From an uncultured Selenomonadaceae bacterium (GTDB taxonomy: Bacteria; Bacillota; Negativicutes; Selenomonadales; Selenomonadaceae), in NCBI GenBank assembly GCA_905236255.1, contig CAJOPK010000060.1, forward strand, positions 1-12,621: 12,621 nucleotides of DNA. The letters run 5' to 3'. Below the pieces are notes generated by a model that ran no database searches, was not told the DNA's origin, and saw only the letters and a list, made by a program, of their open reading frames with translations. A program made the translations under genes and the position numbers. How positions within the stretch are numbered: the stretch's first letter is position 1; every line of letters begins with the position of its first letter. Shown in pieces: positions 6,901 to 12,621 of this stretch.

Positions 6901-7737
6901 ACCGGGTTTTGCCGGATTTAAATTTTCGTCGACAAGGTGCATATTCCAAGAGTAAGAACTTGTAACGTCGTCGGCAAATTTTGAGCGAAGCGTCCCGTCG
7001 GTATTTTTTGCCAAACGCTTTACCTCTTCATCATCTTCAATATCGTCGAGAACATTTCCGTCGGCATCGATAATATTCATCCCGAGAGCTATTCCGAGCG
7101 CATGCCCGAGTTCATGGCGAAAAGTCCCCACAAAATCCGTCGCCTGTTCGTTCGTCGGTAAAACGGTATCGGTATCGACAGCCCAGCCGTCAATTACCCC
7201 GTCGCGATTTGCGCCGAAATGTTGACCGATCCTTATTAAGGAAAGCCCGACAATTCCGTCCGGAACGGTATTTTCAATTTTTTCGTCCGCATCTTTACCT
7301 TCGGCATTTATGAAAGATTTTAAGTCAAGATTTACCAAAGTCCTGTTACCCTGCAACATTGCGGAAACAAAATTCCTTTCGGTGGATTTATTGTCGACGA
7401 AAGAATAACTTGCGGCAGCTGCATTTTGAAAATTTTTCTTTGCGGTAACCAAAATTTGCCAAGCGGACGAATAACCGGAACGCGGTCCCAAAATATTTGT
7501 CCAATAAGCGGTTGAAGATTTTGTCGCGTCAATCAAAGCGGAATCAAGTGTATATTCGGAAGAAAATTCGCCTTCGCCGAAAAATTCCATTTGAATCATT
7601 TCTTTGCCGTCGTGATAAACGTATTCGGTTTGCGATGCCGACGAATAATTTGCCGGAACAATGAAACCGCAGGCAAGTGCAAAAGTCAAAAATTTCTTTT
7701 GACGATTTGTCAAATTTTTTATGCTTAATTTTTTCAC
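3988..7737 (-). CDS. Autotransporter with metalloprotease-like passenger (type V secretion)
   Basis: This 1249-aa secreted protein has an N-terminal signal peptide (basic 1-15, hydrophobic 16-29, likely cleavage after SSA at 34). The passenger's first domain carries HELGHALG (208-215), a zinc-protease HExxHxxG motif. A possible Met-turn PGMMSHRPY (366-374) and helix VELAAMQDLNYD (383-394) follow, as in metzincins. DxDG-type acidic stretches such as ANRDGVIDGW (176-185) could bind calcium. Residues about 410-870 are Gly/Asn/Thr/Ser-rich with repeated strand-like segments, fitting a beta-helix. About 985-1249 is an outer-membrane autotransporter barrel of alternating aromatic strands ending ITIRRIW. 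The start is GTG 7737-7735, with GGGAGG 8 bases upstream. I recall close relatives in Negativicutes annotated only as autotransporter proteins. Protease activity is inferred; the usual third metzincin His is replaced by Leu218. Confidence 0.9.
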   Translation of the reverse strand: MKKLSIKNLTNRQKKFLTFALACGFIVPANYSSASQTEYVYHDGKEMIQMEFFGEGEFSSEYTLDSALIDATKSSTAYWTNILGPRSGYSSAWQILVTAKKNFQNAAAASYSFVDNKSTERNFVSAMLQGNRTLVNLDLKSFINAEGKDADEKIENTVPDGIVGLSLIRIGQHFGANRDGVIDGWAVDTDTVLPTNEQATDFVGTFRHELGHALGIALGMNIIDADGNVLDDIEDDEEVKRLAKNTDGTLRSKFADDVTSSYSWNMHLVDENLNPAKPGMRIVTPETFAELQEQNPEINQNDYFIVSRYSNEENPASGYAYFIGNKVTEVLDGATFNGVSGLPVNGWEYNDEVGVRMFEGSHFQTPGMMSHRPYSNYTGFLEVELAAMQDLNYDFDRKAYYGKSVYGNDLTIDNTQGYSKRSEGGTYYLNNSYSQVPLGVGLHVFGARNNVTQSANILTEGTGAVGIRVDGYENTINVPTSTEIHSDGYRGKGILIAYGRTQTLNQSGTVTASGQGGNAIEFNFGSSSNGALDEYRGSYIRYSREVDELTGNIIGASNYDITISSNNEYNYTGDELKGALIDNYNLSGTVTGGENAIYIGKNALVKNINVNEGAQINGNIKSDWKNFSESDGIYSEEKTVTYKLKTKDDDGNETEKEETGNIEPLKIRYNDSEYVYTDYIPDLVTALNFNTDFNYSGNISGAENMKIFVNSGTMIYSGSADVLNVTVANGASLFGGTYNLNDMSGKIAEGFSDDTTGKFINHGTIGAASADTILTINGDFVSDGTIQAIGGGSGGYIQVSGDSDIDSSVVTVKNALPNETTLVLTSNSITGTATAYDEERTVEVSALMNATGKIDGDRLIVTTNPANNIGSLSGDETESLIAVSNMNENLTNSGDSRVNELRTIYNLDSEDAKKSLNEMTSEDSLNTLNLAQKSTVVDKVISDRLNKAFAMSTIEIPINPAHFADDDGDEKTLVKAEIEVPAHIREENNAWVSFGKNWGSLRGDVDYHGQTVSGGWDKAFGRNWRGGVFVSYGTMSYGATNSHANIYDTRAGIYSGWRKGADSAYIYADVGWLRNSLRRGLPTLGLSTDANYSSHIYEIGGEYRHDLQPKRTWHIMPYVNLQASYLRQSRYSERGAGIYNQHVNSKHNNYVTGQLGFEFKRNLKSGSYGLRLGVKRGLVGATPKLNFSYEGDSLNRYTIRSNQDKTHGIIALKADTGLTHNWFLGCDAAYQRGNHDKDVSASITIRRIW

Positions 7738-7808
7738 GTTTACATCCTCCCGACAAATTTATTTTTATCCTCAATTTTCAAAACAAAAAACGGCGTAATA
7801 ATTACCTC

Positions 7809-7842
7809 GCTATTTTCTGTCTTTTCTCAAAATTTCCTGCCC
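7809..7842 (-). repeat. GGGCAGGA-type intergenic element, copy B
   Basis: On the minus strand this begins GGGCAGGAAATTTTGA and continues AT-rich for about 18 bases. It resembles copy A at 83-115 (15 of the first 18 bases identical) and lies on the same strand, about 70-105 bases upstream of the autotransporter start codon. Unlike copy A it is not part of a hairpin, so the shared part is a linear sequence rather than a stem-loop. Function unknown. Confidence 0.4.
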
Positions 7843-7913
7843 GGCGAAAATTTTTTAACCAAAATCGACATGAACTCCCTATTCGGCTAAAAATGCCAGA
7901 TTCCGGTTGCCCG

Positions 7914-7942
7914 TTGACTTTTGAAACAACCCGGAATAAAAT
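7914..7942 (+). promoter_or_regulatory. Sigma-70/SigA-type promoter for the parAB operon
   Basis: TTGACT (7914-7919) and TAAAAT (7937-7942) are separated by exactly 17 bases; each hexamer differs from consensus at one position. Transcription would start near 7949, giving a leader of about 90 bases before the parA ATG. No terminator is seen before the one at the end of the transporter gene, so it probably drives all four genes. Confidence 0.75.
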
Positions 7943-7996
7943 TACCCGTCGAAAGACTCTTAACGATGCACAATGCAAAAATTTCCGGTGCATATA

Positions 7997-8010
7997 TACA
8001 AAATTTTGTA
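7997..8010. promoter_or_regulatory. 14-bp perfect palindrome in the parA leader
   Basis: TACAAAATTTTGTA is an exact palindrome placed about 50 bases after the predicted transcription start and 29 bases before the parA start codon. It could be a binding site for a dimeric regulator. Its core is the AAAATTTT octamer common throughout the window, so it may simply be a chance extension of that motif. Confidence 0.4.
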
Positions 8011-8039
8011 AAGATTCGTAAATAAGGAGAGGTTTTCTG

Positions 8040-8801
8040 ATGGCGAAAATAATTGCGATTACGAACCAGAAGGGCGGGGTCGGGAAAACCACGACTTCAA
8101 TAAATTTGAGTGCGGCACTTGCAAAAATGAATTGCCGCGTGCTTTTGGTGGACAGCGACCCGCAGGGAAATGCAACCGGAGGACTCGGCATAAACAAATC
8201 GACTTTGCATCAGACGATTTACGACGTACTGATAAACGGCACCGCCGCAAAATATGTACTTCAGCAAACAAATTTCGGCGTGACGGTTTTGCCTTCAAAT
8301 ATAAATCTTGCGGGTGCGGAAGTTGAACTTGTCAGCGCAATGGCACGGGAAAACAAGTTGAAAAACGCGCTTGCCTTGATTCGTGACGAATTTGACTTCA
8401 TAATAATCGACTGTCCGCCTTCTCTCGGACTTTTGACGGTCAACGCCTTAAATGCCGCAGATTCCGTGATAATTCCGATTCAATGCGAATTTTACGCGCT
8501 GGAAGGCGTTTCTCAACTCATGAAAACGATCGAAATAGTCCGAAGCAATTTAAATCCTATTTTGAAGATTGAAGGAATTGTGATGACAATGTTTGATGTC
8601 AGAACAAATTTGAGTCGTCAGGTGGCGGAGGAAGTCAAAAAAATTTTTGCCGATTATCTTTACGAAACGATCATTCCCAGAAGTATCAAACTTTCGGAGG
8701 CCCCCGGATTCGGGAAACCCGTGACGGATTATGCGCCGACTTCAAAGAGTGCGGAATTTTACATGAATTTGGCAAAGGAGGTCATTGAACGTGGCAAGTA
8801 A
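8040..8801 (+). CDS. parA: ParA-family chromosome partitioning ATPase (Soj)
   Basis: This 253-aa protein is a chromosomal ParA/Soj. It binds nucleoid DNA non-specifically as an ATP dimer, is stimulated by ParB, and helps segregate origins and control replication initiation. It has the deviant Walker A motif QKGGVGKTTTS (10-20) with the signature lysine Lys11, the A' motif VDSDPQGNATGGLG (37-50), and Walker B IIIDCPPSLG (121-130). There is no N-terminal helix-turn-helix, which sets it apart from plasmid type Ia ParA. The ATG at 8040 follows AAGGAGAGG at 7-base spacing. It overlaps parB by 11 bp, so the two proteins are made together. Confidence 0.97.
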   Translation: MAKIIAITNQKGGVGKTTTSINLSAALAKMNCRVLLVDSDPQGNATGGLGINKSTLHQTIYDVLINGTAAKYVLQQTNFGVTVLPSNINLAGAEVELVSAMARENKLKNALALIRDEFDFIIIDCPPSLGLLTVNALNAADSVIIPIQCEFYALEGVSQLMKTIEIVRSNLNPILKIEGIVMTMFDVRTNLSRQVAEEVKKIFADYLYETIIPRSIKLSEAPGFGKPVTDYAPTSKSAEFYMNLAKEVIERGK

Positions 8802-9873
8802 ACGCAACAGTTTGGGCAAGGGACTCGGTGCACTTTTGGGAAATTTGAAACCGGATTTTTCAAAGGAAATTACGGACACGGTAAACAAGATTTCCGTTGA
8901 AAAGATTAAACCGAATCGTTATCAGCCGCGCCGCGAATTTGATGAAGAATCTTTAAACGAACTTGCCGAATCAATAAAAAGTTACGGGATTTTGCAGCCG
9001 ATAATCGTAAGAAAACTTGATGACGACTATTTTGAACTTGTTGCCGGCGAGCGTCGCCTTCGTGCCTCAAAAATTGCCGGCTTGGAAAAAATTCCGGCGA
9101 TAGTTCGCGAATATACGGACGCGCAGACAAGCGAAATTTCGATAATCGAAAACGTCCGACGTGAAGATCTCAATCCGATTGAAGAGGCGGCGGCTTACGA
9201 AAGACTGATGAACGAATTCGGTTATACGCAGGAAACTCTTTCGGCCAAAATCGGTTGCAGTCGTCCTCACATAGCAAACAGCTTGCGCCTTTTGAAACTT
9301 GCGCCGAAAGTCCGGGATTATCTTACTTCCGGGCAACTTTCCGCCGGACACGTTCGCCCGCTTTTGGCAATCGAAAATCCGGAACTTCAGACAAAGGCGG
9401 CGGATATAATTTTTTTGGAGGATTTATCCGTCAGAAAAGTTGAAGTTTTTGTAAGCGAATTGAAAAAATCCGGTTTGTCCCTCAAGCGGAAGGAAGAAAA
9501 CATTTCCGAAAAAGACGGGCAAAAAGATATTCCCGCCGCCAAAGAATCAAAGAAAAAAAGCGAAAAGTCCGGGAAAAAAATTCCTGAAATTAGAGATGTC
9601 GAAAAGCCGGAAAAAATTTCCGAAACCGGCGAAAAAAACGGGCACGTAAGCGAGGCGGAAAACAAATTGACCGAAATTTTGGGCGCACCGGTCGAAATTG
9701 TTGCCGAAAAAGATATAAATCAAATAAGAATAAATTATTCCGATGACGAAGAACTTTCCCGAATAGTTGCGTACATAGATCGAACGATTCCCAATTCCGG
9801 CGGCGTACCGGTCAGCACGAAAGAGGAAAAAATCGCCGCCTTGAGAAAATTCTCGACAACAGGCGCATTTTAA
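8791..9873 (+). CDS. parB: ParB/Spo0J chromosome partitioning protein
   Basis: ParB is a CTP-dependent DNA clamp that loads at parS sites and activates ParA. The N-terminus has the LGKGLGALLG peptide (8-17) typical of the ParA-stimulating segment. The CTPase domain follows, with NRYQPRREFDEESL (42-55), VAGERRLRAS (84-93) and ENVRREDLNPIEEA (120-133). The helix-turn-helix lies at 146-170 (TQETLSAKIGCSRPHIANSL). The C-terminal dimerisation region is about 288-335. Between them, 225-288 is a Lys/Glu/Ser-rich, probably disordered linker that makes this protein longer (360 aa) than Bacillus Spo0J (about 280). I chose GTG 8791 because AGGAGG (8776-8781) is 9 bases upstream; a TTG two codons earlier is only 3 bases from it. 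No intact parS site was found in the window. Confidence 0.95.
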   Translation: MASKRNSLGKGLGALLGNLKPDFSKEITDTVNKISVEKIKPNRYQPRREFDEESLNELAESIKSYGILQPIIVRKLDDDYFELVAGERRLRASKIAGLEKIPAIVREYTDAQTSEISIIENVRREDLNPIEEAAAYERLMNEFGYTQETLSAKIGCSRPHIANSLRLLKLAPKVRDYLTSGQLSAGHVRPLLAIENPELQTKAADIIFLEDLSVRKVEVFVSELKKSGLSLKRKEENISEKDGQKDIPAAKESKKKSEKSGKKIPEIRDVEKPEKISETGEKNGHVSEAENKLTEILGAPVEIVAEKDINQIRINYSDDEELSRIVAYIDRTIPNSGGVPVSTKEEKIAALRKFSTTGAF

Positions 9874-9900
9874 AAAAATTTTGCAAAGGAGTGAAAAATA

Positions 9901-10182
9901 ATGAAAAAAATTCTTTTCTTCTACTTGGACGGCTGTCCTTATTGTCAGATGGCAAAAAAAGCTGTTGACGAGATTTATTCGGAAAATCCGGAGTTTAAAA
10001 ATTTCCCGGTTTCCCGGATAAACGAACACGAAAAAGAAACTTCCGGCTTGAAAAAAATTCTCCACTACTACGTCCCTGCTTTTTATGTTGATGAGGCAAA
10101 AATTTACGAGGCAAATCCCGGAGATAATTACGAAAAAATTAAATCGGAAGTTCGCCGGGTTTTTGAAATTGCGGCAAAATGA
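9901..10182 (+). CDS. Glutaredoxin/thioredoxin-like protein (CPYC)
   Basis: This 93-aa protein has a thioredoxin fold in miniature. A first strand KKILFFYLDG leads into a CPYC active site (Cys12-Pro-Tyr-Cys15), the dithiol pair typical of glutaredoxins. YYVPAFYVDE (56-65) supplies the conserved proline (Pro59) next to the active site and the following strand. It should carry out dithiol-disulfide exchange in the cytosol; no signal peptide is seen. Partner and reductant are unknown. It starts 27 bp after parB with GGAG well spaced from ATG 9901, and its stop overlaps the transporter start (ATGA), so it belongs to the parAB transcript. The fold is clear, but glutaredoxin versus thioredoxin-like reductase is not. 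Confidence 0.85.
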   Translation: MKKILFFYLDGCPYCQMAKKAVDEIYSENPEFKNFPVSRINEHEKETSGLKKILHYYVPAFYVDEAKIYEANPGDNYEKIKSEVRRVFEIAAK

Positions 10183-11084
10183 GCAGAACTTTGGCATTTG
10201 TTTTTGTGGGACTTGCCGGCGCGCTTTGGGCAAGTTCCGGAGTGGCGGCGCAGGATTTTTTTGAAACCTCCGGCAAAACGGCGATGGAATTAACCAATAT
10301 TCGCATGTGCTTTGCCGGATTTATAATGCTCTTAATATCTCTGCACGGAAAATTTAAATTCACTCTGAACAGAATAAACAAACGCCCGCGCCTTTGGCTT
10401 GACATCATAATTTACGGCGTGGTCGGAATAATGTTTATGCAGTTCACATATTTCCGGGCAATTTCAATCGGCGGCGCGGCGGCAAGTACCGTCATAATTT
10501 TTGCTTATCCGGCAATGGTAGTGTTTTGGGATTCGCTTTACTTCAAAAAATTTCCGAAAATCGGGGAAGTTGTTGCGGTGATTTTTGCAATGACCGGTGT
10601 CTTTTTGCTTGTCACCGGCGGAAATCCCGGAGTCTTGATTGTACCGGCGGCTTGCATATTCTGGAGTTTGGCAAGCGGTGCATGCTTTGCCTTCAGTACG
10701 ATTTTTCCGAAACATCTTTTCGCGTCGAAAATTGACTCTTATTTTTTGACGGGTGTCGGAATGTTTATCGGAGGACTTTCGACTTTTCCGCTTATCGAAA
10801 GTGTAAAGTGGTCGGAATTTTTTGCGGCGGATTTAATTTTTGACACGGTTTGGATAATAATTTTCGGAACGGTTGCGGCGTTTTTGAGTTTCAACGCCGG
10901 ACTGAAATTTTTGACGCCGGAAGAGGCCTCCATAACCGCAACCGTCGAACCTGCCGCATCGGTCATAATATCCGGAATAATTTTCGGAACGACTTTCGGC
11001 TTGATTGAAACAATCGGAATCATACTTGTAATTTTTGCGATAATCACGCCGATAATAATGAAAAAAAATCCCGCTCTTGATTGA
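10179..11084 (+). CDS. EamA/DMT-superfamily transporter
   Basis: This 301-aa membrane protein has about ten hydrophobic segments (roughly 4-24, 38-55, 72-90, 96-116, 129-147, 149-173, 186-204, 222-242, 250-270, 273-293). They form two tandem EamA repeats of five helices, the standard layout and length of drug/metabolite transporters. Typical features are the GALWASSGV segment in helix 1 and the QFTYFRAISIGGAAAST and SFNAGLKFLTPEEAS loops that precede helices 4 and 9. It is probably an exporter or importer of a small metabolite in the inner membrane; the substrate cannot be read from sequence. The start ATG 10179 overlaps the upstream stop in ATGA and has no good ribosome site of its own, so its translation is likely coupled. 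A strong terminator overlaps its stop codon. Confidence 0.92.
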   Translation: MSRTLAFVFVGLAGALWASSGVAAQDFFETSGKTAMELTNIRMCFAGFIMLLISLHGKFKFTLNRINKRPRLWLDIIIYGVVGIMFMQFTYFRAISIGGAAASTVIIFAYPAMVVFWDSLYFKKFPKIGEVVAVIFAMTGVFLLVTGGNPGVLIVPAACIFWSLASGACFAFSTIFPKHLFASKIDSYFLTGVGMFIGGLSTFPLIESVKWSEFFAADLIFDTVWIIIFGTVAAFLSFNAGLKFLTPEEASITATVEPAASVIISGIIFGTTFGLIETIGIILVIFAIITPIIMKKNPALD

Positions 11085-11100
11085 ACGGGACTTTTTTTTT
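11061..11100. terminator. Bidirectional intrinsic terminator
   Basis: TCCCG (11069-11073) pairs with CGGGA (11086-11090), and the stem continues inwards through TC/GA after one mismatch. It is flanked by A8 (11061-11068) and T9 (11092-11100), so it works on both strands. It contains the transporter stop codon (11082-11084) and lies just past the stop of the convergent aminopeptidase gene, ending both transcripts. Confidence 0.9.
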
Positions 11101-11121
11101 GACGAAAATATTTTTGTCGAA

Positions 11122-12522
11122 TCAAATTTCTTTAAGGAAAGCCGAATAACCTTTTTTTGTTTCGTAAATGTCAATTTTGCTTGTCGCTTCCCAAGGGGCA
11201 TGCATACTCAAAACCGCAACGCCGCTGTCGATTACTTCCATTCCGTAAGCCGCCATAATGTAGGCGATCGTTCCGCCGCCGCCCAAGTCAACTTTTCCGA
11301 GTTCGGAGAATTGATAATTGACGTTGTGCTTGTCCAAAATTTCGCGAAGTTTTCCGACATATTCGGCATTGGCATCGCTTGAGCCGGATTTTCCTCTTGC
11401 TCCGGTAAATTTGTTAAAGACCATGCCTTTGCCGAGATAAGCGACGTTCTTTTTGTCGTAAGCACTTGCATAAAGCGCGTCGTAGGCACTGGAAACATCG
11501 GAACTGAGCATAAAAGAATTTTGCAGGGCGCGGCGCAATCCCAATTCACTGTATTGACCGCAAGCGTCCATGAGTTCGGCGAGAGTATTTTCAAAAAATC
11601 TTGACTTCATGCCGGTTGCACCGACGCTGCCGATTTCTTCCTTGTCAACCAAAAGACAGCACGCGGTTTTTCCGAAATTTTCATTTGCCGCCTCAATCAT
11701 GGCAACAAGTGAAGTGTAAGAGCAAACTCTGTCGTCCTGCCCGTAACCCAAAATCATACTCTTGTCAAATCCGAGTTCGCGGGCTTTTCCGGCGGGAACA
11801 AGCGCAAGCTCCGCCGAATAAAAATCTTGTTCCTCAATATTGTATTTGTCCTTCAAAAGTTTGAAGATGCCGGCTTTGACAGATTCCTTATCCTCTTCCT
11901 TAATCGGATAATTGCCGACCAAAATATCCAATTTTTCGCCTTCGATAACTTTATCGGCTGTCTTTTTCATTTGTTCCTGCGAAAGGTGAATAAGCAGATC
12001 GGTCACGCAAAAAACCGGGTCTCCCTCTTCTTCGCCGATAACGATCTCCAAAATTTGACCGTCTTTTTTCACTACGACCCCGTGCATGGCAAGCGGCAAA
12101 GTTACCCACTGATATTTTTTGATGCCGCCGTAATAATGGGTATCGAGATAAGCAAGCCCCCCGTCCTCATAAAGCGGATTTTGTTTAACGTCAAGCCGGC
12201 AGGTATCAATATGCGCTCCCAAAATTTTCAAGCCGTTTTCGAGAGGTTCGTTGCCGATATGAAACATGACAATCGACTTTTTCATGCAAACCGAATAAAC
12301 TTTGTCGCCGGCTTTCAATTTCTGCCCGGATTTAATCACGTCGGCAAGATTTTTGTAACCGACCTTTTCCGCAACTTTGACGGTTTCGACAACGCTTTCG
12401 CGTTCGGTTTTGCAACGGCTGATAAAGTCGATATAACCCGCGCAGATTTTTTCCATAGCCGCCTTGTCGGCATCGGTATACTTGCTCCAAATTGAAGGCT
12501 TTGCATCTTTGTTTTTTTCCAT
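11122..12522 (-). CDS. M18 family zinc aminopeptidase (aspartyl aminopeptidase type)
   Basis: M18 enzymes are cytosolic oligomeric di-zinc aminopeptidases that trim N-terminal residues from peptides. Using the 466-aa form, the metal ligands and catalytic residues are visible in order: GAHIDTCRLD (His104, Asp106), GQDDR (Asp263, bridging ligand), DKEEIGS (Glu295 catalytic, Glu296 ligand), SSDVSSA (Asp342) and SMHAPWE (His441). GARGKSGSSDANAEY and DLGGGGTIA (about 375-420) are also typical. I chose ATG 12522-12520 because GGAGAGG lies 9 bases upstream and the protein then begins just before the conserved region. The frame stays open upstream to the window edge, so an N-terminal extension of 32 or more residues is possible. 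Substrate preference cannot be told. Confidence 0.93.
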   Translation of the reverse strand: MEKNKDAKPSIWSKYTDADKAAMEKICAGYIDFISRCKTERESVVETVKVAEKVGYKNLADVIKSGQKLKAGDKVYSVCMKKSIVMFHIGNEPLENGLKILGAHIDTCRLDVKQNPLYEDGGLAYLDTHYYGGIKKYQWVTLPLAMHGVVVKKDGQILEIVIGEEEGDPVFCVTDLLIHLSQEQMKKTADKVIEGEKLDILVGNYPIKEEDKESVKAGIFKLLKDKYNIEEQDFYSAELALVPAGKARELGFDKSMILGYGQDDRVCSYTSLVAMIEAANENFGKTACCLLVDKEEIGSVGATGMKSRFFENTLAELMDACGQYSELGLRRALQNSFMLSSDVSSAYDALYASAYDKKNVAYLGKGMVFNKFTGARGKSGSSDANAEYVGKLREILDKHNVNYQFSELGKVDLGGGGTIAYIMAAYGMEVIDSGVAVLSMHAPWEATSKIDIYETKKGYSAFLKEI

Positions 12523-12621
12523 TTTATTCTTCCTCTCCGTTCTGTTTTGTTTCAAAGTGTTCAGCATTTCTTTCATGTTGAAAACATTTTCATTCATAGA
12601 ATTGTTTTTGTCTTTCAAATC

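Larger units (their letters stand above)
7738..8039. other. Divergent autotransporter / parA intergenic region
   Basis: This 302-bp gap separates the minus-strand autotransporter from parA. From left to right it holds the autotransporter ribosome site GGGAGG (7746-7751, minus), a GGGCAGGA-type element (7809-7842, minus), a sigma-70-type promoter facing parA (7914-7942), a 14-bp palindrome (7997-8010), and the parA ribosome site AAGGAGAGG (8024-8032). I could not identify a convincing promoter for the autotransporter. Open frames across it have no ribosome site and look like chance. Confidence 0.6.

Noticed and set aside
7660..7680. Possible lipobox (ALAC) in the autotransporter signal peptide
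   Set aside because: The -3 residue is Ala rather than Leu and the Cys lies within the hydrophobic core; a type I signal peptide ending near SSA fits better.
7732..7739. Possible parS half-site (ACGTGAAA on the minus strand)
   Set aside because: The other half of the consensus TGTTTCACGTGAAACA is absent, and the bases are explained by the GTG start and Lys codons. I saw no full parS elsewhere in the window.
7740..7745. ATG-TAA start-stop pair directly after the autotransporter Shine-Dalgarno sequence
   Set aside because: The ATG touches the GGGAGG with no spacing, so initiation there is implausible; the GTG eight bases on is well placed.
7677..8197. Open frames crossing the autotransporter-parA gap on both strands
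   Set aside because: None has a ribosome site, and they overlap the start of parA or of the autotransporter. The gap instead contains a good promoter, the palindrome and the repeated element.
9547..10233. 228-codon minus-strand open frame
   Set aside because: It lies antisense across the parB linker, the glutaredoxin-like gene and the transporter start. Its composition (Phe, Cys, Arg-rich) and lack of any recognisable motif mark it as a shadow.
11827..12495. 222-codon plus-strand open frame
   Set aside because: It is antisense to the well-supported M18 aminopeptidase, has no ribosome site, and its Phe/Asn/Val-rich product looks like the mirror of Lys/Glu-rich coding sequence.

Overview
The window looks like a chromosomal segment of a diderm Firmicute, most likely a member of the Negativicutes (the Selenomonas/Veillonella side). 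The soj/spo0J-type parAB pair, the Firmicutes-like Shine-Dalgarno sequences (GAGGTGA, GGGAGGTG, AGGAGG) and the M18 aminopeptidase point to a low-GC Gram-positive lineage. The 1249-residue autotransporter with a C-terminal beta-barrel requires an outer membrane. Base composition is fairly AT-rich (about 40-45% GC by eye) and uniform. I see no insertion sequence, phage gene, CRISPR array, tRNA or rRNA.

Layout. The left edge holds the first 14 codons of gatB (minus). Divergent to it is a three-gene tetrapyrrole block (plus): a precorrin-2 dehydrogenase, glutamyl-tRNA reductase hemA, whose start lies 56 bp inside the previous gene, and a radical SAM protein of unknown function 12 bp behind hemA. 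Converging on this block is a minus-strand pair: a large autotransporter with a zinc-protease-like passenger (GTG start at 7737), followed 22 bp later by a universal stress protein and then an intrinsic terminator. A 302-bp divergent intergenic region (7738-8039) carries a convincing sigma-70-type promoter and a 14-bp palindrome in front of a plus-strand operon. That operon is parA, parB (11-bp overlap), a CPYC glutaredoxin-like protein and an EamA/DMT transporter (ATGA overlap). A bidirectional terminator at the transporter stop codon separates it from a convergent M18 aminopeptidase (minus) at the right edge.

Function. The first block feeds heme and siroheme synthesis: HemA commits glutamyl-tRNA to the pathway and the dehydrogenase directs precorrin-2 towards siroheme or cobalamin. 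The autotransporter would be exported and displayed or released at the cell surface. ParA/ParB segregate the chromosome. The clearest points for a second look are: the uncharacterised radical SAM protein behind hemA; an Asn at the catalytic Asp position of the dehydrogenase; the protease-like autotransporter lacking the usual third metzincin ligand and sharing a transcript with a stress protein; an AAAATTTT octamer greatly over-represented in all codon phases; and a GGGCAGGA-type element shared by two divergent intergenic regions.
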